DNA of 64,000 bases from Diphasiastrum complanatum (GCA_029204225.1 CM055095.1:21071348-21135347); one strand, 5' to 3'. Positions 43,571-56,972 are shown, numbered from the stretch's first letter. The notes: generated by a model not told the origin, from the sequence alone. A program made the numbers and translations.

Positions 43571-44101
43571 GATTCAACAATTTGTTTGATCAATTTCAAT
43601 CAAGAGTGATTGAGAGAATATAGCTTATCCGAGTACAATTTTGAGAGCTTGTAATTGTTGTAAAATTCTGCGTAAAGCAAAGGACAAGTTTGCTACTAGA
43701 AGATCCAACATGAGGGGGTGTGCGCCAATGGTTGGAGTTCATTTTAGCCTGACAACATTTTCCCTCTATTAGGTAAGCATGTGATAACATTATGAGTTTT
43801 CACATATCTATGTGATAGTTTTGTTGTCGCTACCGATTTTACCTTAAGGATCCAACTTGTGAGCAAAGAAACTGTTTCTATCACAATGATAAGACAATTG
43901 TTTTTCTTCAAGATTACATTATGTGTGTCATCTCAAACAAGATTTTGTCCATTCATTTCAAGCCTTTTCCAATCCTTTGGTATCCTTTGTTCGTATATGT
44001 GAATATCATCATGCTTCTAACACATTTAATAGCATGTTGAAATCATATAACAATGGATAATTAGTAGGAATTGAGCATCAAGGTGAGCAATGGCATGATT
44101 G

Positions 44102-44261
44102 CAACAACTAGCTATTGATATACAGATTAAACCATTGTATCATACAATTGCTAGAAAAAATATGATGCATGTCAATGCTTACAACAACTAGCTATTGACA
44201 TACAGATTAAACCATTGTATCATACAATTGCTAGAAAAAATATGATGCATGTCAATGCTTA
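44102..44261. repeat. 80-bp tandem duplication
   Basis: Two adjacent copies (44102-44181 and 44182-44261) start at 'caacaactagctattga'. They differ at one clear position (T versus C in 'attgatata/attgacata'). Confidence 0.95.
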
Positions 44262-44696
44262 TTGGGATGATGGATATATGCTAGGCATATATATGTGTCA
44301 AGTGATAGTGGCGAAATTTATACTAGATAATTTATAGATAGTCTAATAGTTTCTAATGATAAGAGCTTCTTTATTATATGTTCATTCCATATCAAATAGA
44401 TGTCAAGGACTTCCATATTGATTGCAATATAGTAGGCATCTTAAATAGGTTTGCATTCAATCTATTGATATCAAAATTTATCACAAATAAGCGCAAGAAA
44501 GAAATAATGAGAGTGCACATTATTAGTGAATACAATTACAATAAGACAATATATGATTTGTAAAAGATTAATTAAATTATGTCTACTAAAAGGTTTACAA
44601 AGAGAAAATTGAACTGAGTTATGATTTGAATCAAAATGATCAAGTGTTAGACAATCTATTATTGTGTTCTGATGACAACGACTCACTATGTGCATC

Positions 44697-44880
<184 letters not shown>

Positions 44881-44884
44881 CCCC

Positions 44885-45242
44885 ACATGCTCTCTTATTG
44901 TGTGTGTTTATGTCTTGCAAACTAATCTTCTCTTATATATACTACGGAACTATTAAACTACAAGATTGATTAATTGATAACAAGCTTTGGTTAATCATTA
45001 GTTAGTTACAATCTAAAATCCCTCCATGGACATGTCTATACCAAGTCATGAAGATGTGAAGGAAATGACAGTACTATGTCAAGTTGATGTAGTCAAGTTT
45101 GAGTCAACGTCGGTGTCAACTTCATTGTTTCAACTTTCCAACCAAATATGCAAGTGGAATGTGATATCTTACATATCATATTCAATCATTATAAGAGTGA
45201 ATTGTCAAAGAGGTGAGTACAAGTAAAATTAAACTCCAACAC
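44885..45242 (-). mobile_element. Probable copia E 3' LTR
   Basis: On the minus strand the purine tract 'aagtttaagagcgag' (45257-45243) adjoins TGTTGGAGTTTAATTTTAC, a TG start. The other end is unclear and may be disturbed by the CT array. Confidence 0.45.
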
Positions 45243-48190
45243 TCGCTCTTAAACTTATTGCTAGGAAACTCAAAAATTTAATATGATTACAAGGGTACTT
45301 TGTTTATCTTTAGATAAAGGTTTTGTCATTAAATCTACAACCATGTTTTTTATGTGACAATGAATCATATCAGCCTCTTTCTTTAGAATCTTCTCTCTTA
45401 AGAAACAAACTTGAGTTTCAATGTGTTTTGTCTAAGAGTGATATTTAGGATTTAAGGAAATACAACTTTGGTTATCACAAAACAATGGGATTGGATTATG
45501 CTGAACAAAATTCAATTTTTGAAGCAACCTTTTGATCTAAATGCAAGGCATCTGGGTTCTATGGAGGATAATGAAACAAGATTCTTGTTTTTTACTATTC
45601 TAGGAATTTATTCCTACCGCAAGGTGGCACAAATAAACAAAAGTGAATCATCTAATGTCTAAATCTTTAGCCCGATCTGAATCTAAATATCCATGAAGAA
45701 TAATGCATCCACTGAATTTCCATCATAACACAATGCATAGCACTTTGTGGATTGAATGTCTCATCACTATTTGCAAAGTTTTCTAGTGTAGTTGTCCCAA
45801 GATTTCACTTAATGTGCTTACTGAATAAGCCAGGTCAAGTTGAGAGTAAGTCATTTCATCCATCAAGGATCTAGTGATAAATCAATATGTTGAAGAAGTG
45901 ATAAATTGCCCCAAAATCGATCATATTCAATTCACTTGACAACAAAGATTTGATTTTAAGTAGCAACTGATTTTAGTTGTTAATGATTAGAGCATCATCA
46001 ACATATACATCTATTTTAACATAACATGAGCCTTCAAACTTAATATAGACTTTAGAGTGAGTAGAGCTAGGAATACAATATAATTGTAACAAGAAGGTGT
46101 TGACTTTATCAAACTGGCCTAAGGAGCCTGCTTTATACCATGCAATGTTATAAGGAGTTTACAATCCTTGTGTTCTTGACCTTGAAGCACATAACCTTCA
46201 AGATGATAGATGATAGATGAAAATATCTTCTGGTACAAATTCATAAGAAATGCATTTTGCACATTCATTTGATGGATTTTCAGATCTTCGACTACAAGTA
46301 TCACCAATATAATTCAGATAGATTGTTGCTTGACCAATAGACTAAATGTCTTAGTGTGATCTATTTCATAGGATTGTTCAGACCCCTTGGTTATAAATCT
46401 AGCTTTTTGTTTAGATATAGATCCATCAAAATCACATTTACACTTGAATATCTACTTTTGTGTCAAAAACCTTTGCATGTTCAAGAGGATCGATGAGACA
46501 CTAAGTCTTGCTTTTCATTATAAATTTGTATACTATTCCATAGTTTCTTGCTGTTGCGGCCATATTCAGTTAAGACATGGAATAGTCCTAATATGGTAGA
46601 CCAGTCCTCGAGTGTTCGAGATTATTGGTCACGCCTAGATTTAATTCCACGTCGAGGCCTGTTTGTGACTCATTAATGACCTTCAGAGGACCCGGACACT
46701 CTAATTGAGACATTTGGAGTAGTGCATGTACGTGTGACAGATATAGGCAAGAGGACTGCATGAAGAGATGCGATCTATTTATAGTTGGACTGCATGGAGA
46801 TTGCATGGATTCATGCACAGAAAACTACTCTCTATATATTGGGGTAGGGATTCTCATGTCGACAACTTCGGTTTAGGTTACCAGTTGCTCTCTTATCCTC
46901 TTGTTATCACATGGCATGGCTTGGGGGCTAGATTCAGGATTGATCTAGGTTTGGTTGGGTGGTTTTGCACCATAGTGTCTCAAGTTGTGTTTTCTTATCC
47001 TCATCTTAAGGGTTTTCCTTAGTGGTCTTTACACTTGCCATTTGTCAATGTCAGAATTTGACAATGCTTCTATGAAAAATATAGATTCTTCATGAATCAT
47101 ATATGCCTAAGGTCAAAATCTATCGGTGAGTTTCTCTGTCTTGTAGATCGTCAAGAAACAAATGATTGTGACTGTTGAGGTGCCTACTCCTATTTTAAAC
47201 TAGAAGTGTCAACATCTTTTTGAGCTGCGAACGATGCTAGGCTGGTCGATGACAATGGAAGTTGCTGGAACAAACTCTTGCAATGAGTGCTTCTACTTGA
47301 ATTCATAAAATTTATTTTTCTAAGAATATGACATCTCGGCTACTATTGCTTGTCCTAAAGCAAGATCATAACCTTGGTAGGATTTGTATTTAGTTGACTA
47401 TCCAATGAAGATACATTGATAACTTGCATGATCAAATTTCTACCTTAACTCGGAAGGTATCTATATGTAGCAAAGGCATCCAAAGACTCATAAGTGTTTG
47501 ATGCTTGACTTATATTCATAATATTCTTCAATAGGAGTCTAAAACTCAACTAAAGTTTATGCTAGAATAAGTTTGTAGATAATAATAATTCAAAGTAGCC
47601 TCATGCCAAAATTTCTTTGGCAATTGAGCATGTAGTAGCATTGTAGTGTCTTATTCTTTATATTAGCTACTCCATTTTGTTGTGAAGTGTAGCTTGTGGT
47701 GAATCAATGTTGTATGTCATAGAATGCTGGATAGTTAGACATATCATTTGACATAAATTCTACACCATTATATGTGCATAAATTTTTATATTCATTCCAA
47801 TATGTGTTTCTACATATTGCTTGAATTCTTTGAGACAACTAAATGCATTTTATTTGTTCTTGATGAATAGGACATTGGTAAATATAGAGCAATCATCGAT
47901 GAATGTGGTAAAATAGAGTGCACTACCCATAGAAGGAATATGTAAATCAGAATGTATAAGATTCAAAATGGGTTTACCCATATGGGCTTGTCCTTATGGA
48001 AATTTTGTTCTAGAGTGTTTTCCTAGAATGCACATTTCACAAACGTGTTGGGTGATTAATGGCAATAAATAGACATTGAGATCCTTAGCCAAGTTATAAT
48101 GATGAGTGAAAATAATTGCTCTGAAAATTAAATGACCTAGATGTTGATTTTTCATTTCTAATGGCTCTATTAAGTACATGGGAATTTTTT
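45243..48190 (-). pseudogene. Copia E: degenerate copia pol
   Basis: In element direction: GAG-pre-integrase zinc block at 48179-47994 ('HLGHLIFRA...HVCEMCILGKHSRTKFP'), integrase scraps at about 47960-47400, RT at 46307-46119 ('IHQMNVQNAFLMNLYQKIF', 'LEGYVLQGQEHKDCKLL', 'LHGIKQAP') and RNase H at about 45480-45300 ('KHIETQVCFLREKI' on the minus strand). Stops are frequent throughout. A segment at about 46560-47050 has no copia similarity and looks inserted. Confidence 0.7.
46560..47050. repeat. Inserted segment within copia E
   Basis: Non-copia sequence splits the element. Part of it ('gcttgggggctagat', 'ggttgggtggtttgcacca'-like) resembles a stretch near 48960-49020 that likewise interrupts the adjacent LINE. 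Confidence 0.4.
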
Positions 48191-48256
48191 CTTCTCTCTA
48201 AAAGGTTAACCATAGATTAGTGACTTTATACAAAGTACATGAAAGGAACCATTAAC

Positions 48257-49818
48257 CTACAAATGATAAAGTTTTCCAGCTTCCATAAAAATCAGCGAGG
48301 GGGAAATGGAAAAATTTCCTTTCCCAAATTCCCTGCTATTTCTATCTAACCAAATGTTCCAAAGCGTGACAATTCTAATACATTGCCAATAATCGTTCAC
48401 AACCTCATCATCCAAAACAATATCATTTAGCAGCAGATCATGGTGGTTGAATCTATTGAATCTGACATGAGAGCGTGCAATAAACAAATCAGTCACTGAT
48501 CTCCAAAGAGGGGTATGACAATAATAGAATAGGTGAGAGACGTCCTCTTCTAAAGTTTTGCACTTTGAACAAACATGCGTTACACTACCCCTATAGTTTG
48601 CTCGCACAGGTAGGGAGAGTTGAAGAATTCCAAGGGAAAAGATTATGAGCTTGCCTGTTCTAATTTTGTGAGTGCATCGAAATCTAGATTTCCACAAACA
48701 GGGAGGGTCAGAGAGGCTCCACTTGGAATTGAACCATGAAAAGGTAAAAAGAGGCTCTTTGGTAGCAAAATAGACAAAGGAGTAGGAGATCTTACCTTTC
48801 TTGTCCAAGGCTTAAAAAATCCAATTTTTATCGTTGTCAGTTGGAAGTGAGGTAGAGAGGGGTCCAAGCTCACCATGGGTAAAAGCAAAGGACATGAATT
48901 TGGATTCGCGATTAGTGCTGTTGGTGTGAATTCTCATTCCTCTTTGAGATTGATCCACAGCTTGGGGGCTAGATCCATTCAATCTAGGATTGGTTGGGTT
49001 GGTTTGTCCACCATCCGTTTTCCTTGTGTTGCTTAGAAGAGGATCCTTGGTTGAGGAGTTTATAGGGGGATACCTAGTGCATGTTATTCTTGGGCCTCAA
49101 GCTTTAAACTTTGTTGTTGATGTTAGCCTTAGCATGTTATTCATGAATGTCATTCAGGCCTACCAAAGCCACAACCAATTCAAACGGACCCATGCAAACT
49201 TTTATGCTAGTATAGTCCTATCACATCTCATCAAGTAAGTGGCAAGGCATAAGTATACTTATCGGTAAAAGAATAAATCCATACCAGACCGACCCTGAAG
49301 ACTAGTATGCATTTTATTAGTCTCATACAAGTGTCAAAAAGTCTGAGCATATCGCTCTAGTCCTTGCTCTGTTGTTTGGAACTTTGACTCTCAGCACTTT
49401 CTGATTGCCCTCTTCTACTCTCTATCTTCTGCTTTTTTTTAAGGAACAAGGAACGTGTAAAATCAAGAAAATAGGAATGAGAATTGGATTCATTTGTCGA
49501 GGGTAAAGGAGGAAGAATGGAGGTCATCATCAGTGCCCAAGGCTGAGGCGAGTCAAAATTAGCGTGGGTGTGTCTAAAAAGAAGAGAGAGAGAGGTGATA
49601 GAAGGATCAAGTAAGCCCAGCCCACCCAGTTTTTTTGGAGTAGTACAAATGTAAAAACTCGGACCGTTGTTCCAAAGGAATTTTTTAAAAGACTTCGCAA
49701 TGGTGAGCAAGAAAGAGGGAGGGAGAAACCAAATGAAAAGGAAGTGAGTGAAATAGGATGATAAAATATGCTTAAGAATGATAAGTCTCGCAGGAAAAGA
49801 CAAGTCAGAGGAGTTCAA
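48257..49818 (-). pseudogene. LINE RT C-terminal region and zf-RVT domain
   Basis: The frame 49818-49357 has 'LSFPARLIILKHILSSYFTH' and 'KFLWNNGPSFYICTTPKKLG' ('GGLGL' follows), the thumb/connection part typical of plant LINE RTs. The frame 48888-48257 has the RT zinc-binding domain: 'DPPCLWKSRFRCTHKIRTGK', 'CSKCKTLEEDVSHLFYYC' (CxxC...HxxxxC) and 'TLWNIWLDRNSREF'. An insert of about 450 bp (around 48900-49350) separates them. Confidence 0.8.
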
Positions 49819-50330
49819 GCCAAAATTTTGGAATTAATTTTCTCAAAAATCCAATTGAAACGATCTCTATTGGAGAGGGAGGCCCTCAGTGGAAAACCAA
49901 GATACCTAAAGATGGTGCCATGCGGGAGAATATTGAAGCCTAGTTCTCGACACCAGCAGGGGGAGCATTGTGGGGGAGGATAATAAGATCATATTTTCGA
50001 TAGTTAATCAAGGAGTTTGAATGAAGACAAAAATGGGAAAGTTCAAGGAGAAGGAGCAAGGCAAGAGCAAGGCAGAAGGTTGATGAAGTTCTATGATGCA
50101 GGTCAAGTCATTCGCAAAAAGTTGGGGGCCAAGAGGAATGTTGCAAAAAATGTAAGGACGAAAGGAAGATAAAGTGTTAAGCTTAAGAAGATGAGCAATG
50201 ACAAATAAGTAGGGTGGGAATGGGCAACCTTGTCAAATACCACATGTAATCATCCAGCTAGAGTTTTGAGAGCAGCCGAGAAGCAGAAGACCAAGAGCAG
50301 TCGAGAAGCAGAAGACCGAAACCAGTGGGG
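49819..50330 (-). pseudogene. LINE RT palm fragment
   Basis: The minus-strand frame reads '...MITCGI', a stop, then 'QGCPFPPYLFVIAHLL' (RT block 'GxxQGCPLSPYLF') and 'GPQLFANDLTCII', where FAND stands for the catalytic FADD. The second catalytic Asp region is damaged, so it is inactive. Confidence 0.75.
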
Positions 50331-50332
50331 GT

Positions 50333-51175
50333 TTAGACAGGTACAAGGGTCGGAATCCGGACTGACTTCTTCTTGTTGACAACCAACTGGAAATCATGAG
50401 GAGGGAAAGGGAAGGGAACATCTAAGCAAGAACATCCAGAGAGGCGAAGACAATATTTGCAGGAGGGAGGTAAGGAGTCAAAAATTACAAACTGGCTAAA
50501 GAAGGAATTGCCATAAAAAATATTTAACAAAGCCAGAATCACATTGGTAAGCTTCCAAAGGATGCAAGCATTGACATGGGGAGAGAAATGAGAGTCAGAA
50601 TTGATAGCAATATCGAGAACCTCACCTAACCTGGAAAGAAGACCAATAAGAAGACACTTAAACCGTGAGGGCAGGAAAAAGAGGGAGCAACAAGCAGACA
50701 AGAAGAAGAAGAGAGCTAGCCTCCTGAATGCTAAAATTTTTGTTGAACTGGAACATGGAAACAACAGAGTTTCTGAACCTGAAAGGAGAGAAAACAAGGA
50801 GCTCGAGCACATCCGTCCTGGAACTGAAGTGGAGAAGGGAAGAGTAACAGACTCTAAAACAAAAGCAGGATCCACGGAATTAGCTCCGAAATAAATGACA
50901 ACAGAAGACTCAAAAAGCGAAGATTGGGAGGCCCTAAATGCCTCAAGATCCGACAAAAAAGAAAGAGTGCCATCAGTAGAAGCTTTAGAATCAAGCGAAA
51001 TTTGAACCGCTTTCAACGCCTCCCATTTGTCCAAGGAGGGGGGATGAGCACAAGAAGAAGACTTCAAAATATTAGCGTAGCTGCGAGAGGGAATGGCCTT
51101 GGAGGGAAGAGGAAGAAGTCCTCTATGATGAATGAGAAGGTTATTAGGAGCGCTGACAAAAGCCAGGGCTGCCAC
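50333..51175 (-). pseudogene. LINE ORF1-like protein, 280 codons
   Basis: An open frame starting MAALAFVSAPNN with 'RSYANILKSSS', the Ser-rich start common in plant LINE ORF1 proteins. No CCHC knuckle is present. It lies directly upstream of the RT palm fragment, so the endonuclease and the RT N-terminus are deleted between about 50400 and 50300. The assignment rests on position and weak resemblance. Confidence 0.5.
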
Positions 51176-51259
51176 CGTCTATCAATATCGGAAACAGGAC
51201 GAAGGGGACATAAAGAGGAGGCAGGAGGAGAGGACTTTCCACGCTTGAGAGGAGGGTGT

Positions 51260-52360
51260 CACTGAAACAGAGACAGAAATGTGTTAAAAAACACAGTCAG
51301 AAGCAGAAGAGGGCACAAGAAAGACAGAGTCAAAGGAAAGCAGGGGAGCATCCAAGTCAGAGAATAGAGAGAGAGCAGAAAAGTGTTAAAAAACACAATC
51401 CCCTCAACAAATATATTCTTAGAGTTCTTTTATTCATGAGAGAATTAACTTTTTGGAATGGTGGTAATGTTGGTTCCCCCTTGAAATCTCTTTGGTTTTC
51501 GAAAGTTAGTACTTTAAACTCCACTCTTGCCTTGATAAAAAAAAGACTTTGTCTCAGCCTTACTCAAAAAGATTTTGTTACCTAGGACCATATTATGAAT
51601 TTTATTTATTCTCTCAACCTCTCTTGTCTTAGAACATGCAATCAAGCATATACTAGTGAGAGCCCAATAGGTATACTTATACCTTCCAAGGCCCATGCAC
51701 CACTAGTAGTGCACTGTGACACCTGCTGGACACCTCTGTAGCCTATATGGGCCATGTCATCCAGTTCCCCAATGACTCACTGATAGACCCCATACCAATC
51801 CACCACCATGAGTTTAGGCCTACAACCGTTAATTATGACCTTGCACATAAGGGCCCCAATTCCCTTATAGTCACAATTAACTTACGGGTTGTCAGTCTAC
51901 TGATCCCTAGCGTGGACACGCTACCCGAGACCAGTCGTGGGCATGACAGACCCCATGTCCACAAATAGCATGCAAAGGTGCAAGAATAGCGTGTGCATGT
52001 GCTGTAGTCTATGGAGTAGACCATACACTGCACTATTGTAGTAAACTTGTTGTATTCCAAACTAACTACATGAATACAAAAAGATCTTATGTTGTCAGGT
52101 AAGCCTATGGAATGGATAAAGTTCTCAGCTTGAAAATTATCTCTTTCATTAATTAGATTTAGCTAGTTACTTAAACTTTTGAAGGAATTTGCATAGAAAT
52201 CAAGTTAATTGCCTTGTTTTGTGTGTCTTTTTTTAATTCACTTTGATTAGCTTAAATTTTTTTTCTATTCTAGTTTTCTTAGCCAGTTATTTGCCAGCAT
52301 GCCACATGATCTTAAACACCAATCAACCAGAGCAAGATGACTAATGAAGGCTCAGTTGAA
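51260..52360. other. No gene recognised
   Basis: A purine-rich stretch (51260-51400) carries 'gtgttaaaaaacacagtcag' and 'gtgttaaaaaacacaatcc' about 110 bp apart, the flanks of a possible short tandem unit. The remainder shows no supported coding signal. Confidence 0.35.
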
Positions 52361-52364
52361 ATTC

Positions 52365-52818
52365 TGTTAGGATCTAGTGCAGTATGCAGATCACATCACA
52401 CAATCACCATAGCCACTCCTCACAAGCTCTCAAAGATGGCACAACAAAAGTTAAGTCTATTATGAAGAAACACTGTACATATAGCAAAGCCCCAAACTGC
52501 ATGGGCTCAACAGGTGTCACTAAATTGGCCTACCACCTGCCAAACTAGAGTTAGGCCCGATGTGGCCACATATACTGACAAACCCAGGACATGCCCCTAA
52601 GTATAGCATAATGAACTCAAAATCACTGTACAAGCTAATTTCTTCCTACGTGTGGCTACTCGGCTAACCCAAGTAGCCGGCTACGGGATCAGTGCCCGCT
52701 GATATGACAATAGTGGGTCACGTCCTGATCACAACTGAAAACAATAAACTGACTAACCGTACTACAGTATCACATTTGAAGCTTATAATAATGAATCAGA
52801 TCAAAACTGATTTCTAAC
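52365..52818. mobile_element. Possible LTR
   Basis: It starts TGTTAGGATCTAG and ends near 'gatttctaac'. It is followed by 'tcgctcccttaag' (minus: CTTAAGGGAGCGA), a purine tract arranged as in copia C and D. No second copy was found, so this is tentative. Confidence 0.4.
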
Positions 52819-55795
52819 TCGCTCCCTTAAGCTCAAATGTGATAAGAGTGAAAAACAATAATTTGTAGCAATGTCTGGAGTGTCCAAAAGATGTTATGCA
52901 TATCCTGCTACTCTGTACTTGACTCACACTCAAGCACACCAACAAACCACCAGTATTGACTCACAAAGCATCATGTAAACACAATGCTCATACAGAGAGT
53001 CTACCATACTCTCGACCAACTGACTCGTCCCCAATCCGACTTGAACACAAGTGGACCACATGAGCGACATGGCTCATGAGGAAATCCCACTGCCACCATG
53101 AGACTTACATCCTCCATCTAGCTAGGTTGACATCCTATCAGACACTTACAAGTACGAACCTGTAAAGTTGACATAAATGAGCAACTAAGGCTCAACTTGA
53201 GAAAATCTTACTGCCACCATAAGATTGCATCCTCACCAGATAGACAGCTAGTAGGCAATGACAAGTCAATGAGCATAAAATGACTACTTTGTTTTACTGT
53301 AGCAAATGCACAACCACATATGACTCCGACTCATATCTAGATTCCCGTGACAAGGTAACATGCAAGCCCACACACACTCATGCAAACCAACACGAATGAT
53401 AAAGCATCAAATACATGACCAAGGCCTGTCCAAACTGTGGTATCCTGTCGTACCAACACCTGTGCCACCTGTAGATCTGCTGCTACACCACTAGTCACCA
53501 AATCAGGTCCTCAACCATGGCCTGCACCTGTACCAAGATGCTCTCACGTCCAAGCATATCCAACTATCCAATAAGTCCTGAAAGCTGATCCCCATCCATT
53601 CCCCATGCTCCAAGCACAAGAGTCTACTAAGGACTCAATGAATGAATGTACACAAACCTCACCATAGGCTATACCTGAGTAGCTCGCCCACCTCCCAGAG
53701 ATACTGATGATGATCTACCTGTCCTACATCCCATGTAGGTTCAACTTTCCATGCTTGACGTTGCCAACTCTGATTTGACCAGTATATAGGCCTCCCACCA
53801 ATGAGCCTATCTCCCCACAACTGTATCCATCATAGCGTCCAAGCCAAAGCAAATGCAAACTAGATCCACTATCGTGATGAATAACTCACCCACGATCCAT
53901 AGCATATCAGGTAGGATAGCTCCAGAACCCTGTACCTTGTACCATTTGATCACCAAGTATCCATTATCCGCTGATAGCTCCCCAAGAATCTGTCCACATG
54001 AAGTGCAACTAGACTCCAACTGGATCTAACCAAAAACTGCATCTTGCTTACCAAATAATGATGGATAGAAATAACATGTGATGCCAACCTGGAGACTACC
54101 GTGCATATGACCATGCAGCTCACGGCTCACAACCATGGGCATGCTGGATCGACATCACCTCGTAATGCTCTCCATGCCCTTAGGATATGTACCACCTCCA
54201 GGTACACTCCATGCCACCTACCTCCAAGTAGGCATGACCCATCCCTAGATCATCACACATGATGTGCCAGCTGAAGAACATCGTCCATACATCAAATGAC
54301 ATATCATACCTGAGCAACTGTAGCATCTCCCTGAGTGCCACCCCAATGGACTCGTCATCCACATACTATGCTCACCTAATGTCTCCGATCCTGGTCACCA
54401 TCCTGCTAGACAAGCCGAACTCCAAAGCATCACCTGCTCCACCTGGCTCCTAGCATCTGCTCGCTCTCCCTGGCTATGTGCCACCCGACACCATGCCACC
54501 GCAAGCATATCCCTGAGTCGCCGCTCACAGGATCCTGAGACGACTGTCTCCCTGATCATACTGAGGTATATGGCTTTGAGTGACTTCCTCTAGGCTTATC
54601 CCTGATCTCACCACCTGAGAATCTGCACCATGGAAATTCCAACACCTGTGCCAAGCCTAGACTCCTGCAAATACAGCCAACTGCATGAAAGCTATAGATA
54701 GCTTATCCACGCCCATGATGGTAGAGTCTCCCCATCGATGCCAATGTCCAAAACTGGCCCCTTGCTGTAATGCCAACCTATACTCCCAAATGAGCAAACC
54801 ATGAAGTCCTCGCCATCAATGTCCCCTGCAGTAGATCGCTAGCAAAACACCCATCATAGTGTTTGCCCTCCGATCACACCCCGTACGATCTCCATCAGCT
54901 CTCCAACCTAGAGCTGGCTCTTAAAGCTTCAGGCTTTGACCATTTGTGTTTGCAGTGTTCTGATTCCATCATGAATCCCACCTGTAAGTCCTGTCCATGC
55001 CAATGACTCAAGTCCAATATGAAATGTTGCCCCCTGATGATCATCCCATGTCATCCTGCAGTGCTATCCCTACCAGGTATCCCAATGCCATCCTTGATCA
55101 CAAAGATCTAAGCATCTACCCTGTAGTGCCCACATGTATTCCCCCAAGCTAGCTCCAAGCTGCTCCTGTGAATGGTTCCAAACCACTCCCTGAGAATACA
55201 CTGAGATGTGAACTCCAAAGCCACCATCAAGTCCCTCACATGACTGTGCATGCCAACATCCCTCCAAGTGAATCTGTGAAATTTTCCATGGCCCAAACCA
55301 AATGATCTACACCTTGCCATCACTGTAATCTGCATCCATGATGCAATACTGATATGGCAAATTGACTTGACTTATCCAAACTGGCAGTTGAAGTGTATCT
55401 CCTCGATGACAAACCTGATACACTGCTCCACAACTACAATGGCTTGATCAAAATTGACTTACTGACTGCAAAACCGCAAAATCATCACACTCACCACTCG
55501 CCAAGAGCATCCAAAGTGTGATTATTGACCCGTTCTTCATCCTCTGCGTGTCCCACACTCAGCTTGTCCAATGCAAGTCCGCTATCTTGTCCAATGGCTT
55601 CCAATTGGCACCACCTCGCACTTTAGTCACCTATGACCGCCAAAATGTGTGTACCTCCAAGCTAGCCCATATTTCCCTCCGAACGAGAAATTTCCAAGCT
55701 ACAGATGCGTGTGTCAATGCAACTATCACCTGACTTGACAATGTCACTGCCGATCATGCCTGTGAGAGCGTTCTACATTTGCAAAAATTAGATTC
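52819..55795. other. Gene-free block, possibly the interior of a non-autonomous LTR element
   Basis: About 3 kb richer in C than its surroundings (on the plus strand), full of short phrases such as 'ccaccatgagact.acatcctc' (53096 and 53218) and 'catgccaatg'. No retroelement domain is readable in any frame. Open frames are short and lack motifs. Confidence 0.4.
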
Positions 55796-55799
55796 GATA

Positions 55800-56012
55800 C
55801 AAAGATATTTTACAAATCTACATTCCCAATAATATTAGCATATGCTGTGACTACACACAAAGCACAAGGTGTGACCATTACGAAAAAAAAAATAGCTATC
55901 CTAGATATAAGATCAAATTTCTCAGTTGGCTTGGTTTTTGTCATGTTATCTCGAGTAACAAAACGTAAAAATTTGTTATTAACAAGTAGATTGACACCAG
56001 AATACTATAATC
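55800..56012 (+). pseudogene. Pif1-like helicase C-terminal fragment
   Basis: The frame through 55847 reads 'FYKSTFPIILAYAVTTHKAQ' then GVTI, followed by 'FSVGLVFVMLSRVTKRKNLL'. These are the last conserved motifs of SF1B/Pif1 helicases ('FPL.LA.A.TIHK.QG.TL' and 'VALSRV'). The reading frame is open for at least 70 codons. Upstream motifs (Walker A and B) are not present, so only the C-terminal part survives. The source could be a Helitron-type element or a viral or other mobile gene. The 'LAYAVTTHKAQG' form is less like typical plant Helitrons ('FAMTINKSQG'). Confidence 0.7.
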
Positions 56013-56468
56013 ACTTCTATCCACCTATTTTTGTCTTCGTATATGATTTCATATTTTTATTTTTATTATCTCTTTCTAATGTTTGCGGATTGTCACAAAA
56101 GGAAATGGCATCCGACAATGAATATGATCCAAAAGAGGTAACTATACAAATTACATTTTTGCTTTGAATTCGTAATATTTCAGCTATTTTGAAAGTTGAA
56201 AGCTGAGGTGTCTTTTTCAAAGCCCTCTTCTAAAATAACCTCATACATGGAAAAAATATATCCAACAACAAAACAAATGTTCTTATTAAACTCTTGTGGT
56301 GCGATCCAAATACGTAAGCAAGGCTTCGAAACAAATTTAGCTCTAAGCAGGTTCATTGACAAAAGAAGCATGAAAGAGATGAATACTTGAATCAATATCA
56401 TGGAGATCTAGTTGAAGTTATATTATATTCTTACTCTTTTGTAACATTATAACATTTTTTTTTTCTAA

Positions 56469-56783
56469 ATGTCTACTTTCCCTCAGCTACTACATAATAT
56501 AGCAATGTTCGATGCCATGTTAAATAAGAGTTATTACACGGCGAGGAATCTTTATTTCGGCTACAAGATTCCAATCGATGATTGGAAAGACATGACTTGT
56601 GCCGAAAAACTGAACACAATCACCATAGATTTGGAGAAAAAAATGGGCCACTTGTCAGATGATGGTACGAAGCTAACAGATGGTCCGATTCAAATTGACA
56701 TAGTTCTGGAGATTATGCAAAGCGGAAGTTTATGCAATAATCACATATCAAGTAAGTGTCTATTGTCATTTGCATTTGTGTGA
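56469..56783 (+). CDS. Hypothetical ORF between the Pif1 fragment and the GIY-YIG domain
   Basis: 104 codons starting MSTFPQLLHNIAMF, with no recognisable motif. It is followed by a good donor (TCAA|GTAAGTG, 56752) and possible acceptors at 56822 and 56834, then by a donor at 56880 and an acceptor at 56972 leading to the GIY-YIG domain. The phases of these joins do not all agree. The gene is either decayed or I have the wrong boundaries. Confidence 0.35.
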   Translation: MSTFPQLLHNIAMFDAMLNKSYYTARNLYFGYKIPIDDWKDMTCAEKLNTITIDLEKKMGHLSDDGTKLTDGPIQIDIVLEIMQSGSLCNNHISSKCLLSFAFV

Positions 56784-56972
56784 TTATAAATGATTATTTT
56801 AAATTCATTACATTTAACACAGAATTCCTTGTAGGAAGAATCTTTTCGATCGGCGTTGCCATCTACATCCAGTACACAGGTGAATTTGAGCCATGCAACA
56901 ATCTTCTTCTTCATTTGTAAGCTTTCCATTAAACTAATTCGATTTTTGGTTGTATGAAACAACATTAGCAAG

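Noticed and set aside
55800-56012. Calling the Pif1 fragment a Helitron outright
   Set aside because: No Rep domain, no Helitron end (TC start, CTRR with hairpin) and no AT insertion site were found, and the motif wording differs from typical plant Helitrons. It is left unassigned.
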